Source: Vibrio hippocampi
GTDB lineage: Bacteria; Pseudomonadota; Gammaproteobacteria; Enterobacterales; Vibrionaceae
DNA length: 64,000 nt
Assembly: GCF_921292975.1 (NCBI RefSeq)
Contig: NZ_CAKLCM010000002.1
Span: 1,240,001 to 1,304,000, forward strand
Direction: 5' to 3'
A program made the position numbers and the translations under genes. This document shows positions 8,424 to 16,978 of this stretch, in pieces (the stretch's first letter is position 1; every line of letters starts with the position of its first letter). Under the pieces are notes generated by a model. It searched no databases. It saw only the letters and a list, made by a program, of their open reading frames with translations, and was not told the origin of the DNA.

Positions 8424-9617
8424 ATGAAAAAACCTCTTCTCGCATTGCTGCTATCAAGCCCAAATGTCTTTGCCGCTGGTCACATGCTACCAGAGCTAGG
8501 CTCTTTAAATGCTAGTACTGCTGGCGCAGGTAGTGCAGCTCTCGCAGAAAGTGCCCTTACATCATGGACCAACCCTGCTGCGATGTCTGAATTAGAGACC
8601 ACGCAGTTAAGCACCAACCTTGCCGCATTGGCGACTGACGTTAAATTTACCGACTACACGGACAAACAAGAAGTCGACAGACGCATTGACGCTGGCAGCA
8701 CAGCACCGATTGCTAGCCTGTACTTTGTGACTCCAATCAATGACAAATTTCATGCAGGCTTAGCCTTCGCCTCCCAAGGGGGAACCGGTATCGACTATGG
8801 CGATAACTTTTCCGGCGCGCGTTTATTGCAAGATGTGGAATTTATGACCTTACAATTGATGCCTTCAATATCCTACAAAGTGAATCAAAAACTCGCGATA
8901 GCAGCATCGGTTAACCTTGAGTACCTGACCGCTAATGGCACACTGGATCCCATCGCCAACATTGGCAGCAGTGTACTCGACGCAGAAGCTGACGACTTTA
9001 CTGTGGGATATTCGCTTAGCGCGTTCTACAAGTTTAATGACAAACATCGAATCGGTATGCTGTATCGATCTGAGATCGATCACTACGGTGAAGGGCATGG
9101 AGAGCAGAGTGACGGCGATTTAAACCTAGATGTTGGGCTTAAATTTACCATGCCGCAGCACCTACAAATGAGCGGAGTTCATCAGGTAGATCGTCGCTGG
9201 GATATGCTTTGGAGTGTAACTTGGTATGATTTTTCAACTTGGAAAGATCTGACCATCGATGTCAACGGCAATCCAATCAAGATTGTCGACCGCAATTTCG
9301 ACGATATCTGGACCTTTGCTATTGGTACTCATTTTCAGCTAAATAAACAATGGCGATTAGAGTCGGGCGTCAGCTACGAAACGTCTCCGCAAGACGACGC
9401 TCAACATCAATACATTGATCTACCCGTCGGGTCGACGCGTCGCCTTGGTCTAGGCTTCACTTATACCGTTAATCCACAATGGACCCTTCGTGGATATTAC
9501 GACTACATTGATTTGGATACGCCAAAAATTGATTATCAAGGATTAGTGAATATTAGCGGTCAGTATGACAACTCTGCGCACTATGTGGGTTTACAGGTCA
9601 ATTACAGTTTCTTGTAA
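8424..9617 (+). CDS. FadL/OmpP1-type outer-membrane transport protein
   Basis: The mature protein is a FadL-family beta barrel that admits hydrophobic molecules through the outer membrane. I place the start at the ATG at 8424, giving 397 residues: it follows AGGT and begins a clean signal peptide (MKKPLLALLLSSPNVFA, cleaved before AGHMLPEL). An in-frame ATG at 8400 would put eight extra residues before the signal. The mature N terminus has the family's 'hatch' features, including GAGSAALAESALTSWTNPAAM, which matches the conserved NPA motif of OmpP1/FadL. Alternating strands end in LQVNYSFL, a typical C-terminal aromatic. Its neighbours suggest it imports long-chain alkyl sulfates for the periplasmic sulfatase at 9896. 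Confidence 0.88.
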   Translation: MKKPLLALLLSSPNVFAAGHMLPELGSLNASTAGAGSAALAESALTSWTNPAAMSELETTQLSTNLAALATDVKFTDYTDKQEVDRRIDAGSTAPIASLYFVTPINDKFHAGLAFASQGGTGIDYGDNFSGARLLQDVEFMTLQLMPSISYKVNQKLAIAASVNLEYLTANGTLDPIANIGSSVLDAEADDFTVGYSLSAFYKFNDKHRIGMLYRSEIDHYGEGHGEQSDGDLNLDVGLKFTMPQHLQMSGVHQVDRRWDMLWSVTWYDFSTWKDLTIDVNGNPIKIVDRNFDDIWTFAIGTHFQLNKQWRLESGVSYETSPQDDAQHQYIDLPVGSTRRLGLGFTYTVNPQWTLRGYYDYIDLDTPKIDYQGLVNISGQYDNSAHYVGLQVNYSFL

Positions 9618-9655
9618 TCTGTCTGTAAAAAATGAACCGTCGTTGATTGCTAACA

Positions 9656-9694
9656 ATAGAACAATCTACCATTTCAAGTGTTAGATTGTTCTAT
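9656..9694 (+). terminator. Hairpin after the FadL-type gene
   Basis: ATAGAACAATCTA and TAGATTGTTCTAT form a perfect 13-bp stem around a 13-base loop, 38 bases after the stop. There is no T-run after it, so it could act as a terminator or an mRNA 3'-end stabiliser. Confidence 0.5.
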
Positions 9695-9793
9695 CAGACT
9701 CATGTCGCTTCGATGGTAATCACACTGAGATCCGCTAAAAATCCGCGACTTAGCTCCCACTTATTATAAATCCAATTAATTTTTCTATAATCA

Positions 9794-9808
9794 ATCGCTA
9801 TTACGATA
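9794..9808. promoter_or_regulatory. Probable LysR operator before the alkylsulfatase gene
   Basis: ATCGCTATTACGATA is the reverse complement of bases 8322-8336 of the operator in the lysR/fadL space. A degenerate second half-site (ATCGTATTAC) follows at about 9816. The site lies about 90 bases upstream of the sulfatase start. Confidence 0.65.
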
Positions 9809-9895
9809 GTTTAAAATCGTATTACTGCCTCGATCATCAAGGGGCAGCTTCATACCATGAACCACAATTGCTTATTTGCCTTTAAGGTCGTGTTT

Positions 9896-11866
9896 ATGAA
9901 AAATAGCTACAATAAAATGCTACTCGCTAGTGTCATCTCTACCGCACTCTTGAGTGCATCGTTTGCTCATGCAACACCAACCACGCAAGCCACATCTCAG
10001 GTTGGTCACCCACTCCGTACCAGTTCCGCGCCTCAATATCAAAATATCGACCTTGATTCACGCTATCAAAGCAAACAACTGTTTGAACATGAATCCAACC
10101 TTTTCTGGGGTAAAGGCGAGCGTATCAAGGTATTGTCTCAAACGGGTCAATCATTAGCTTATACTCAAGCCTCTGATCACGTGCACCCGATTCTGACCAA
10201 ACACAGCCGTAAGATGCAACAAGCCATTATTCAGGTCGATGATAATGTCTATCTCGGTTACGGTTTTGGTCTCGATACCCCGGTAATGATTGAAGGTGAT
10301 GACGGTATTATCATCATTGACCCCGGCGAATCGGTGCAAATGGCTCAAGCAGTTAAGGCGCAATTTCGTCAAATTACCCAAAAGCCAGTAAAAGCGATCA
10401 TTTACTCTCACAACCATATCGACCATATTTCTGGAGTTCGTGCTTGGGCTACTGATGCACAAGTTAACGCGGGAGAGATCCAGATCATTGCTCAAGAGGG
10501 CTTAACGGCGGCAGTGGCTAACTGGTCTTCAAACCTTGGAACTCTGTTTGGTCACCGTACTTCCTACACTGGCGCTAAGCACGTTGAAGAGGGTGAACAC
10601 GGTACTGTTAATGATGGTTTAGGTCCTCGATTTATGCAGGGCGACATCTCGTTCATCGAGCCAAATGTTGTGTTTAAGGACCGCTTAGATACGACCATTG
10701 CCGGCGTTGAGATGCAAATTGTCAATGTGCCATCAGAAACCAAAGATGAAATCGTCGTCTATTTACCTAATCAGAAAATTCTGCATGCGGCAGAGGTACT
10801 GCAAGGCGAAAACTTCCCGAACCTTCATTCGATTCGCGGCACTAAATTCCGTGACCCATCGATGTGGTTTAAGGGCATCGATATCATGCGCCAGTTTGAT
10901 ACGGAAGTAATGATCAACTCACATGGACGACCTGTTGAAGGCAAAGCTGCCGTCAGCAACGTATTAACCGCCTATCGTGACGCGATTCAATTTACCCATG
11001 ACCAAACCATTCGTTACATGAATAAAGGCATGACTCCGGATGAATTAGTAGAGGTGGTAAAACTCCCAGAGCATCTTGCTCACCACCCTTGGCTCGGCGA
11101 GCACTATGGCACCGTTGCTCATGCTGTACGTCAGATCTATGTGGGCTATAACGGTTTTTTTGAAGCGGACCCATGGCAGCTCGAGCCAATGGCCTACGAG
11201 CAAAGAGCCAAAGCCTTTGTCGAAATCATGGGTGGACGAAATAACATTATTTCAACCGCAAAAGCGGCGATTCAGGCATCAAACTATACTTTCGCTGCCG
11301 AGATCTTAAGCTACCCTATTACGGTTAACAAACAAGATATGGAAGCTCGTAGCCTCAAAGCGCAAGCCTATAAAGCATGGGCGGCCGAGCAAGTGAACAT
11401 CAACTGGCGTAACTGGGCGTTAAATGCAGCGGCTGAGCTCGAAGGCACAAGAGATTTTTCAAACCTTATTAGCTTCGCATCAGCCGATGTATTGACGGCA
11501 CTACCGAGTGTTCAGATCTTCGATATGATGACCTCTACGTTGATTGCCGAGAAAACACTGGATGTCAATATGGCGCTGACCTACCGTTTTACCGACACTC
11601 AAGAGTCATACACCATTGAGATTCGTAACGGTATTGCTCAATTGCACCACCAAGCTCTCTCCTCTTCAGATGTAGAAATCGTCACTACTCGCCAGGTACT
11701 TAACCAGATCTTGCTGGCTGGTACTAATGCTCAGCAAGTGATCGGTCAGACGATGCAGACAGGTGAATTTAAGTTTGCAACCGGTAATATTCAAGGTTTC
11801 GGACAGTTTATGGGTTATTTTGACCAACCCCTGTCTCCAGAAGAGTTGATGCTGATAGTACGCTAA
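9896..11866 (+). CDS. Secreted alkyl sulfatase (SdsA1/YjcS type)
   Basis: A metallo-beta-lactamase-fold enzyme that hydrolyses primary alkyl sulfates such as dodecyl sulfate to the alcohol and sulfate. The zinc motif is YSHNHIDHISGVRAW (H172, H174, D176, H177 in the numbering from 9896). Further ligand regions are PSETKDE, LHAAEVLQGENFPN and NSHGRPVEG. Order of parts: signal peptide (cleaved after FAHA), beta-lactamase domain to about residue 400, alkylsulfatase dimerisation domain, and an SCP2-like C-terminal domain; the total of 656 residues is normal for the family. AAGG lies 8 bases before the ATG at 9896; the in-frame ATG at 9857 would add 13 residues before the signal and has a poorer ribosome site. 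It is regulated together with the porin through the shared operator. Confidence 0.92.
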   Translation: MKNSYNKMLLASVISTALLSASFAHATPTTQATSQVGHPLRTSSAPQYQNIDLDSRYQSKQLFEHESNLFWGKGERIKVLSQTGQSLAYTQASDHVHPILTKHSRKMQQAIIQVDDNVYLGYGFGLDTPVMIEGDDGIIIIDPGESVQMAQAVKAQFRQITQKPVKAIIYSHNHIDHISGVRAWATDAQVNAGEIQIIAQEGLTAAVANWSSNLGTLFGHRTSYTGAKHVEEGEHGTVNDGLGPRFMQGDISFIEPNVVFKDRLDTTIAGVEMQIVNVPSETKDEIVVYLPNQKILHAAEVLQGENFPNLHSIRGTKFRDPSMWFKGIDIMRQFDTEVMINSHGRPVEGKAAVSNVLTAYRDAIQFTHDQTIRYMNKGMTPDELVEVVKLPEHLAHHPWLGEHYGTVAHAVRQIYVGYNGFFEADPWQLEPMAYEQRAKAFVEIMGGRNNIISTAKAAIQASNYTFAAEILSYPITVNKQDMEARSLKAQAYKAWAAEQVNINWRNWALNAAAELEGTRDFSNLISFASADVLTALPSVQIFDMMTSTLIAEKTLDVNMALTYRFTDTQESYTIEIRNGIAQLHHQALSSSDVEIVTTRQVLNQILLAGTNAQQVIGQTMQTGEFKFATGNIQGFGQFMGYFDQPLSPEELMLIVR

Positions 11867-11896
11867 GTAGTTAATATGCTATTCGTCAGCAATCCA

Positions 11897-11926
11897 AAAG
11901 GAACCCATTTGGGTTCCTTTATTTTC
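11897..11926 (+). terminator. Rho-independent terminator of the alkylsulfatase gene
   Basis: AAAGGAACCC and GGGTTCCTTT form a perfect 10-bp stem with an ATTT loop, followed by ATTTTC. Confidence 0.88.
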
Positions 11927-11952
11927 TATTGTTTAATCTACGGGGTAGCGAC

Positions 11953-12465
11953 ATGGTGATAAAACGTACTTTAGTGGTGCTAATGAGTTTGGTTTCCTTT
12001 TTAAGCCACGCTTGTGGTCTCCATCAAACAACCGGATTTAACCTAACCACTGAACCCGGATCGCTAATGGTATTTTCTAATGTGATTGATGCAAGACAGC
12101 AAAATCGCTTCGGCAATCTAGATAAACCCGATCATTTTCGACTTTTTGCCTTTCGTGCTGCCCTCAATACCCCCGAGCCACTGAAATTGAACTTCACCAT
12201 TTTTGAGGCTATCAAAGGTCACTACAGCTTGGTCGAGGTTCAGAACCAATCCCGAGTGACCGCTAGAGACACTTTGCCGACATCCAACGATCTCATGGTC
12301 ATCACCGAACTTGATATACTCGATGCACTAGCGACAGGGAAAATTAGCTGGTCACAAGCAAAACAGCAGGGACTGGTCGCGTTATCAGGTTCTGCCGTTC
12401 AACAGCAACGCTTGGATAGGTGGTTTTTTCAGTTATTTAACGTTGCTACGCTCTCTAACCAGTAA
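11953..12465 (+). CDS. Exported protein of unknown function, possible SCP2-like tail
   Basis: I choose the ATG at 11953 (GGGG 7 bases upstream; 170 residues) over a TTG at 11929. The first 20 residues form a signal peptide ending in SHACGLH; the cysteine is not in a convincing lipobox. The C-terminal stretch DILDALATGKISWSQAKQQG followed by LVALSG resembles the end of SCP2-type lipid-binding domains ('l.sGk...A...G.v...G'), the same fold expected at the C terminus of the alkylsulfatase just upstream. This is a weak resemblance only. The gene comes after a strong terminator, so it has its own promoter. Its 3' end overlaps that of the convergent VanZ-like gene by 33 bases. Confidence 0.7.
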   Translation: MVIKRTLVVLMSLVSFLSHACGLHQTTGFNLTTEPGSLMVFSNVIDARQQNRFGNLDKPDHFRLFAFRAALNTPEPLKLNFTIFEAIKGHYSLVEVQNQSRVTARDTLPTSNDLMVITELDILDALATGKISWSQAKQQGLVALSGSAVQQQRLDRWFFQLFNVATLSNQ

Positions 12466-12861
12466 CAGGGATTTATGTAGCGCAGTGACAACAAGCACAC
12501 CACTCAAACATCCAAAGACATTAGCGCCCATATCAGAAAAAGAAAAGTCACGGGTTGGTATCCAATACTGTAATCCCTCATCGACAATCAGGACCGCAAT
12601 CACAGCAATAAACATCGGTCGTTGCATCAATAGACTCAACCAGCCCGAACACAAACCTAAACTGCCAGCGAGGGCAAAATGAAGAATAGTATCATTGCCC
12701 ATAAAAAGCTCTAACGATTGCATAAATGCCGGATTAGTTCCAAAGCTTTTAATGAGTGATAGGATTGATACAGCAAGAGAAACAATAATAAAAATGAAAA
12801 TTGCACTTTGTTTCGAACGGCCCATATGTAACTTTATGCTTAAAAATGAGAGGTGACACAC
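12433..12861 (-). CDS. VanZ-like small membrane protein
   Basis: Up to 142 residues with four hydrophobic segments. The VanZ-family pattern is visible: a histidine-containing NDTILHFALAGSLGL in the second helix region and DEGLQYWIPTRDFSFSDMGA followed by NVFG. The family is named for teicoplanin-resistance VanZ, but most members, including those of gammaproteobacteria, have no known biochemical role. The start is uncertain: a GTG at 12861 has AAGGG 7 bases upstream, while an ATG at 12825 would give a more typical N terminus but lacks a clear ribosome site. It has no operon partner. Confidence 0.8.
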   Translation of the reverse strand: MCHLSFLSIKLHMGRSKQSAIFIFIIVSLAVSILSLIKSFGTNPAFMQSLELFMGNDTILHFALAGSLGLCSGWLSLLMQRPMFIAVIAVLIVDEGLQYWIPTRDFSFSDMGANVFGCLSGVLVVTALHKSLLLVRERSNVK

Positions 12862-12951
12862 GATACCACCCTTAAGTTGGGTTTAAAACCGTGTTCCAGT
12901 TATCAAGTTACTATAGATGTCCAACTGAAATGTTACAACTTGTTAGGGTAA

Positions 12952-14259
12952 CTAGCTTTCTCTAAACGCTCTTAGCAAACTGGTTCGTAATGGATCCAAT
13001 AAAAAATCAAGGGGACGTTTTTTCTCAAGCAGAACGTATACCTCAGCTGGCATACCGGGGTACAGCTGTATATCCTCACTATTTTCTACATCCGCAGGAT
13101 CAAGCTTCACTTTAACCTTAAAGCCGGTCTTTTCACCTTGGGCATTTTCATTGATATCTGCGTCGACAAAAATCACCTCACCATGAACTGGCGGCACCTT
13201 GTTATAGTTCAATGCCGACAAGCGTATCAAGGCTTTTTGTCCTAATTGCACCATATCAATATCCACCGGAGCAACAATCGCTTCCACCACCAAGCCATCT
13301 TGATCGGGCACCACTTCCATAATCACTTCACCGGGAGAAACGACCTCACCAATGGCGTTGACGGTAATGCTTTTTACAATGCCATTCACAGGGCTGGTTA
13401 CAATAGAGCGCTGCTGTGTATCAATGGCGAGTTTAAGGTCAGCCTCCGCAATAATCAGGTCGTTTTTTACCTCGGCAATCATATTTTCAATTTCTGAACG
13501 GTTGCGCTGGCTAATAGCATTGAGTTGTTGTTCGAGTTCAATTGCAGATTGTTGAGAAGAAGCCAGATCCGCTTGCACTGAAATAATTTCAGACTCCAAT
13601 AGCACTCGGGATCGTTTCAGCTCCAACAGTTTAATCTTTGAGGTATAACCGTCTTGGAGCAAGGTGGCGTGCATATTGATTTCTTGCAACAGATAACGTC
13701 TTGCGTTCTCATTCTGCTTTAGCATGCGCGCAACAAACTTTTGTCTGTCACGTGCATTTAGTAAGCGCGAACTGATAATGGCATGCTCTTGTTGGCGGAT
13801 ATTGGCGCGACTTAAAAACAACGATTGCTGGTTCGCTGCCAATGTCTCAACTTCTAGTTCTATCCCTCTGGTCAATTCCCGATCGATTTTTGGAGAAAAA
13901 GAAGGTTCGTCTTTGCGTTCAGCCAGCAAACGCATGTATTCAATTTTCCTACTCATCCAAGCCAGTCTTGATTGTTTGAGTCGACTCGCAGATGACGTAT
14001 CGGCGATTTTTATTAACGCCGCTCCCGGTTTAACAACATCGCCCTCATTGACATACACTGCAGCGACAATTCCCCCCTCAAGGTGCTCAATGCTCTTGCG
14101 TTTACTTTCAACAACCACAATACCCGGAGCGATTGCCGCCGATTCTAATGTCGCAAACCAACTCCAGCCAAAAAAACCGCCAAAAGTGATCACAATAATA
14201 ACCAGACTACGTGTGATGAGTCGTCGATTTTTTGATTGAATTTCGTTCGCTATTTCCAT
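12952..14259 (-). CDS. Type I secretion periplasmic adaptor (HlyD/PrtE type)
   Basis: A 435-residue membrane-fusion protein. One membrane helix lies at residues about 17-36, followed by the biotinyl-lipoyl-like half GIVVVESKRKSIEHLEGGIV (the HLEGG motif is typical of T1SS adaptors). A long helical hairpin with coiled-coil character covers about 95-280, then the second lipoyl half (IVTSPVNGIVKSITVNAIGE) and a beta-barrel domain. It links the inner-membrane ABC exporter encoded 9 bases upstream to an outer-membrane TolC-type channel. No TolC gene is present in the window, so the channel must be encoded elsewhere. Confidence 0.92.
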   Translation of the reverse strand: MEIANEIQSKNRRLITRSLVIIVITFGGFFGWSWFATLESAAIAPGIVVVESKRKSIEHLEGGIVAAVYVNEGDVVKPGAALIKIADTSSASRLKQSRLAWMSRKIEYMRLLAERKDEPSFSPKIDRELTRGIELEVETLAANQQSLFLSRANIRQQEHAIISSRLLNARDRQKFVARMLKQNENARRYLLQEINMHATLLQDGYTSKIKLLELKRSRVLLESEIISVQADLASSQQSAIELEQQLNAISQRNRSEIENMIAEVKNDLIIAEADLKLAIDTQQRSIVTSPVNGIVKSITVNAIGEVVSPGEVIMEVVPDQDGLVVEAIVAPVDIDMVQLGQKALIRLSALNYNKVPPVHGEVIFVDADINENAQGEKTGFKVKVKLDPADVENSEDIQLYPGMPAEVYVLLEKKRPLDFLLDPLRTSLLRAFRES

Positions 14260-14268
14260 CTACTGACC

Positions 14269-15966
14269 TTAATACTTAACGGTTTGATAGTTAGGTTTAT
14301 TGATTGACTTAACGTTGCTAACTTGCTCTTGCGCTTTGTTGGGGTAGGCTTTCGCTACCGTTCCGTGTTTCAATTCCACCACATAATCGGCAATAGCTTG
14401 CAATGGTTTGTAATCACTGGTGAAAATGATGGTGGAACCCTCCGTTTTCGCTTGCTGAATTAAAGAGAGCAAGCGTTCAGAGGCTACTTTATCTAGAGCT
14501 GTAGTCGGTTGATCTAAGATCAATAGTTTAGGCGCATGATAGAAACAGCGTGCGATACCGATCCGCTGTAGCTCACTGCGTGACAAGGTCACATCATCAG
14601 ATTTTAATAACGTCATATAGTTTTGCGGTAAACGCGCCACAAATTCGTGAGAGCCAGATAACTTCCCAGCAAGAATTAACCTTTCAGAACGTTGTTGACT
14701 GCGGTCGAAACCGCTAATGTTATCGGCAATAGAAGCATCAAATAACTCAATATCTTGCGGTAGGTAACCGATATTTTCAGCTAGGTTCTGACTTTGAATC
14801 TTGTCAACATCAATACCATTGATACACACTTGTCCACGTGTTGGTGATAGGTAATTCGCCACCAACTCTAACAGAATCGACTTACCTGCTCCTGCCGCGC
14901 CTTTGATCTCCAGACATTGACCGGGCTTGAGCCTAAATGTCACACCACTGAGTAGCTCTTTTTCTGTGACGGAGGAGAAAAAACTCACGTTATCCAGAGA
15001 TAACTCTATCTGCTGTAATGGCAGATCGATCTGCTCTACCTGTTGTGGTCTTGCAAGCATGGCTGCAATGGCATGATAGCCTTGTTTGGCATCACGCCAC
15101 TTAGTGTAATGCTGTGCTCCCTGCTCTATCGGTGCCAAAATACGACCTAATAAGATGGACGCTGCAAGCAGTGAACCCGCTAATATCTGTTCTTCAATCA
15201 CCAACCACGCACCAATGGCATAGACTCCGACTTGAACCCAAGTTCTAATTAACTTGAGCAGAGACATACCCTGTTCGTTCTGCTGCTTGGTTTCGCTTTC
15301 ACTCATCGTAAGATGTTGGTTGTGTCGCTGCCAATTTTGCAATAACTGCGGAGCAATATTCAACGCAGAGATCACGCGTCCCTTGAGAAGCATCTTACGG
15401 ATACCAATTCCCTGCGTTTGCGTGAGTGCTTGATGTTTTTTCTGTTGCTCATGAGAACGGATAAGCATCAACCCACTCAACGTGGCGATCGTCAGAGCAC
15501 ATACCAGCGCATAACCACCCAACGCCGGGTGAAGTACAAAAAGAACCAGAATAAATGCCACACTCCAGGGTAAATCAGCGAGGTGGCGATGAAATGGGGA
15601 TTGAAGATAGAACTTAGCTTGTTGGTGATTGTATAAGGTTTCGGCACCCAGTTGCTTTTGGGCTTTCGCTTGTTGCAGTGCTTGTTCACCGACTTGTGTA
15701 CTAAATTCGCTTTCGTAAACACTACTGGCATTATTGAGTAACTGCTGTCTGGCATAATCCATGATGACTTGCACTAATAGCAAAGCACCCGCTAAAACAG
15801 CAAGGTAAAGTAACGTTTCCTCACTTCTCGACGTTAATACGCGATTAAAAATCTGCAAACTGTATAGGGGAAGAACGAGCAGTAGTAGATTCGCGAAAAT
15901 CGAGAACAGCAAGAAGTAGCGGTAATTTTTGTTGGAAAAGGACTTAAAGTCATTCCATGCTTTCAT
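14269..15966 (-). CDS. Type I secretion ABC exporter with a degenerate ATPase site
   Basis: A 565-residue PrtD/HasD-type exporter: five to six membrane helices (residues about 15-280) starting with the family's LPLYSLQIFNRVLTSRSEETL, then one nucleotide-binding domain (about 320-535). There is no C39 peptidase domain. Walker A is intact (G356-AAGAGKS363), as are the Q-loop (Q404) and the Walker B aspartate (D485). However, the catalytic glutamate after it is glutamine (ILDQPTTALD, Q486), the signature LSGGQ reads LSRSE (461-465), and the H-loop histidine is missing (IIFTSDYKPL). These three changes usually abolish or strongly reduce ATP hydrolysis. The reading frame is otherwise complete. The gene sits between its likely substrate (16058) and its adaptor (12952). 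Confidence 0.9.
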   Translation of the reverse strand: MKAWNDFKSFSNKNYRYFLLFSIFANLLLLVLPLYSLQIFNRVLTSRSEETLLYLAVLAGALLLVQVIMDYARQQLLNNASSVYESEFSTQVGEQALQQAKAQKQLGAETLYNHQQAKFYLQSPFHRHLADLPWSVAFILVLFVLHPALGGYALVCALTIATLSGLMLIRSHEQQKKHQALTQTQGIGIRKMLLKGRVISALNIAPQLLQNWQRHNQHLTMSESETKQQNEQGMSLLKLIRTWVQVGVYAIGAWLVIEEQILAGSLLAASILLGRILAPIEQGAQHYTKWRDAKQGYHAIAAMLARPQQVEQIDLPLQQIELSLDNVSFFSSVTEKELLSGVTFRLKPGQCLEIKGAAGAGKSILLELVANYLSPTRGQVCINGIDVDKIQSQNLAENIGYLPQDIELFDASIADNISGFDRSQQRSERLILAGKLSGSHEFVARLPQNYMTLLKSDDVTLSRSELQRIGIARCFYHAPKLLILDQPTTALDKVASERLLSLIQQAKTEGSTIIFTSDYKPLQAIADYVVELKHGTVAKAYPNKAQEQVSNVKSINKPNYQTVKY

Positions 15967-16017
15967 TGTCTAATCCTATCCCTATTTAAGCTAGCGGTAT
16001 CCATCGCAAAACCTCAA

Positions 16018-16042
16018 GGGATAGCATCATCGATGCCATCCC
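16018..16042 (-). other. Hairpin between the T1SS substrate and exporter genes
   Basis: GGGATAGCATC and GATGCCATCCC pair with one mismatch around a 3-base loop, in the 91-base space between the substrate gene and the exporter gene. A structure here could cut down read-through into the exporter, so that much more substrate than transporter is made (inference). Confidence 0.5.
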
Positions 16043-16057
16043 CACTGTGGCGGGTAA

Positions 16058-16978
16058 CTAGGCCATTATGTCTGAATCATCGGTCAGAATGGTATGTGTA
16101 GTCACACCATCAAAGATCGTATAAGCACTGTAATCAGAAATGGTCTCATCTTCTGAAATCAGATAAGCAAGCTGTAAAATGCTCAAATCTACTTCTTGAA
16201 TGTCCATAGCATCAAAGCCCGACAGAGTAATATCGACATTGGTAAAGATCAGACCTAAAGTCGACTCATCGAAGCGTTCACCCAAATCGATAGGGTCGAC
16301 GAATGAGTCATTGGCATTTAATAGTTCTGCGGTTACCGTCAACGCTGAATTAACTTCGCCCCCTTGAATCACTTCAAAATCCGCAAAGGTCACTGCATCT
16401 TCACCAGAAATCACCAAAACATCAAAACCGTCGCCACCATCAACAAAACGATCCGCTACATCATCGATGGTTTCATCCAACGCCGATATATCGACAACGT
16501 CATCACCAGCACCAGCATCAATGCTAAATTCTGTATATTCGGAGTTTAAGTCGTGATCCAATGTGATAGTGTCATCACCTGCCCCTGAATCAATGTAGAA
16601 CGTGTTATCCCAAACGTTTTCATTACTGAACACCGACACATTAATAACGTCATCACCAGAGCCCGTATCTATGGTACCTCGCTTCGCTTGTAATACATCT
16701 ATCGTAACGCCATCACTCGATGTCGCAGTAATGCTGACATCAACGAAATTCTCAATAAAGACACTGGTTTTGTCGGTATCTACTTCTACTTCTTTGTATC
16801 CAGCTTGATTCCATTCACCGTTATTGACAATTGACACACCCGTTAGGCCCGTGTCACTCAACTGTACATCGTCTACATTTAGAAATGTGCCTTCATCCAA
16901 ATCAACTGAATTATTAAACTCGCTTAACTTTGAACCTGTATTGTCGGTGTTGGTATAACCTGTATAAACTGTACTCAT
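16058..16978 (-). CDS. Acidic repeat-containing protein, probable T1SS substrate
   Basis: A 306-residue, very acidic protein with no N-terminal signal peptide and almost no basic residues. Segments such as IDTGSGDDVINV, YIDSGAGDDTITL, IDAGAGDDVVDIS and FVDGGDGFDVLVI form a regular series like the calcium-binding GGxGxD nonapeptide repeats of RTX proteins, but with looser spacing. The C terminus (TILTDDSDIMA) is acidic-hydrophobic, as in uncleaved type I secretion signals. It is the first gene before the exporter and adaptor and so their likely cargo. A clear paralogue is at 59236-60231: both share WN..GYKE, IENFVDVS and AKRG. Function after secretion is unknown; adhesion or matrix roles are plausible given the neighbouring polysaccharide operon. 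Confidence 0.75.
   Translation of the reverse strand: MSTVYTGYTNTDNTGSKLSEFNNSVDLDEGTFLNVDDVQLSDTGLTGVSIVNNGEWNQAGYKEVEVDTDKTSVFIENFVDVSITATSSDGVTIDVLQAKRGTIDTGSGDDVINVSVFSNENVWDNTFYIDSGAGDDTITLDHDLNSEYTEFSIDAGAGDDVVDISALDETIDDVADRFVDGGDGFDVLVISGEDAVTFADFEVIQGGEVNSALTVTAELLNANDSFVDPIDLGERFDESTLGLIFTNVDITLSGFDAMDIQEVDLSILQLAYLISEDETISDYSAYTIFDGVTTHTILTDDSDIMA

Noticed and set aside
11929..11952. TTG at 11929 as the start of the exported unknown protein
   Set aside because: It falls right after the terminator T-run and lacks a ribosome site; the ATG at 11953 has one and gives a normal signal peptide.
13724..14239. 171-codon open frame antisense to the HlyD gene
   Set aside because: It lies wholly inside a well-supported gene on the other strand, has no recognisable product and is explained by codon structure of that gene. 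Other long frames such as 5817-6308, 4916-5323 and 56308-56679 were dropped for the same reason.
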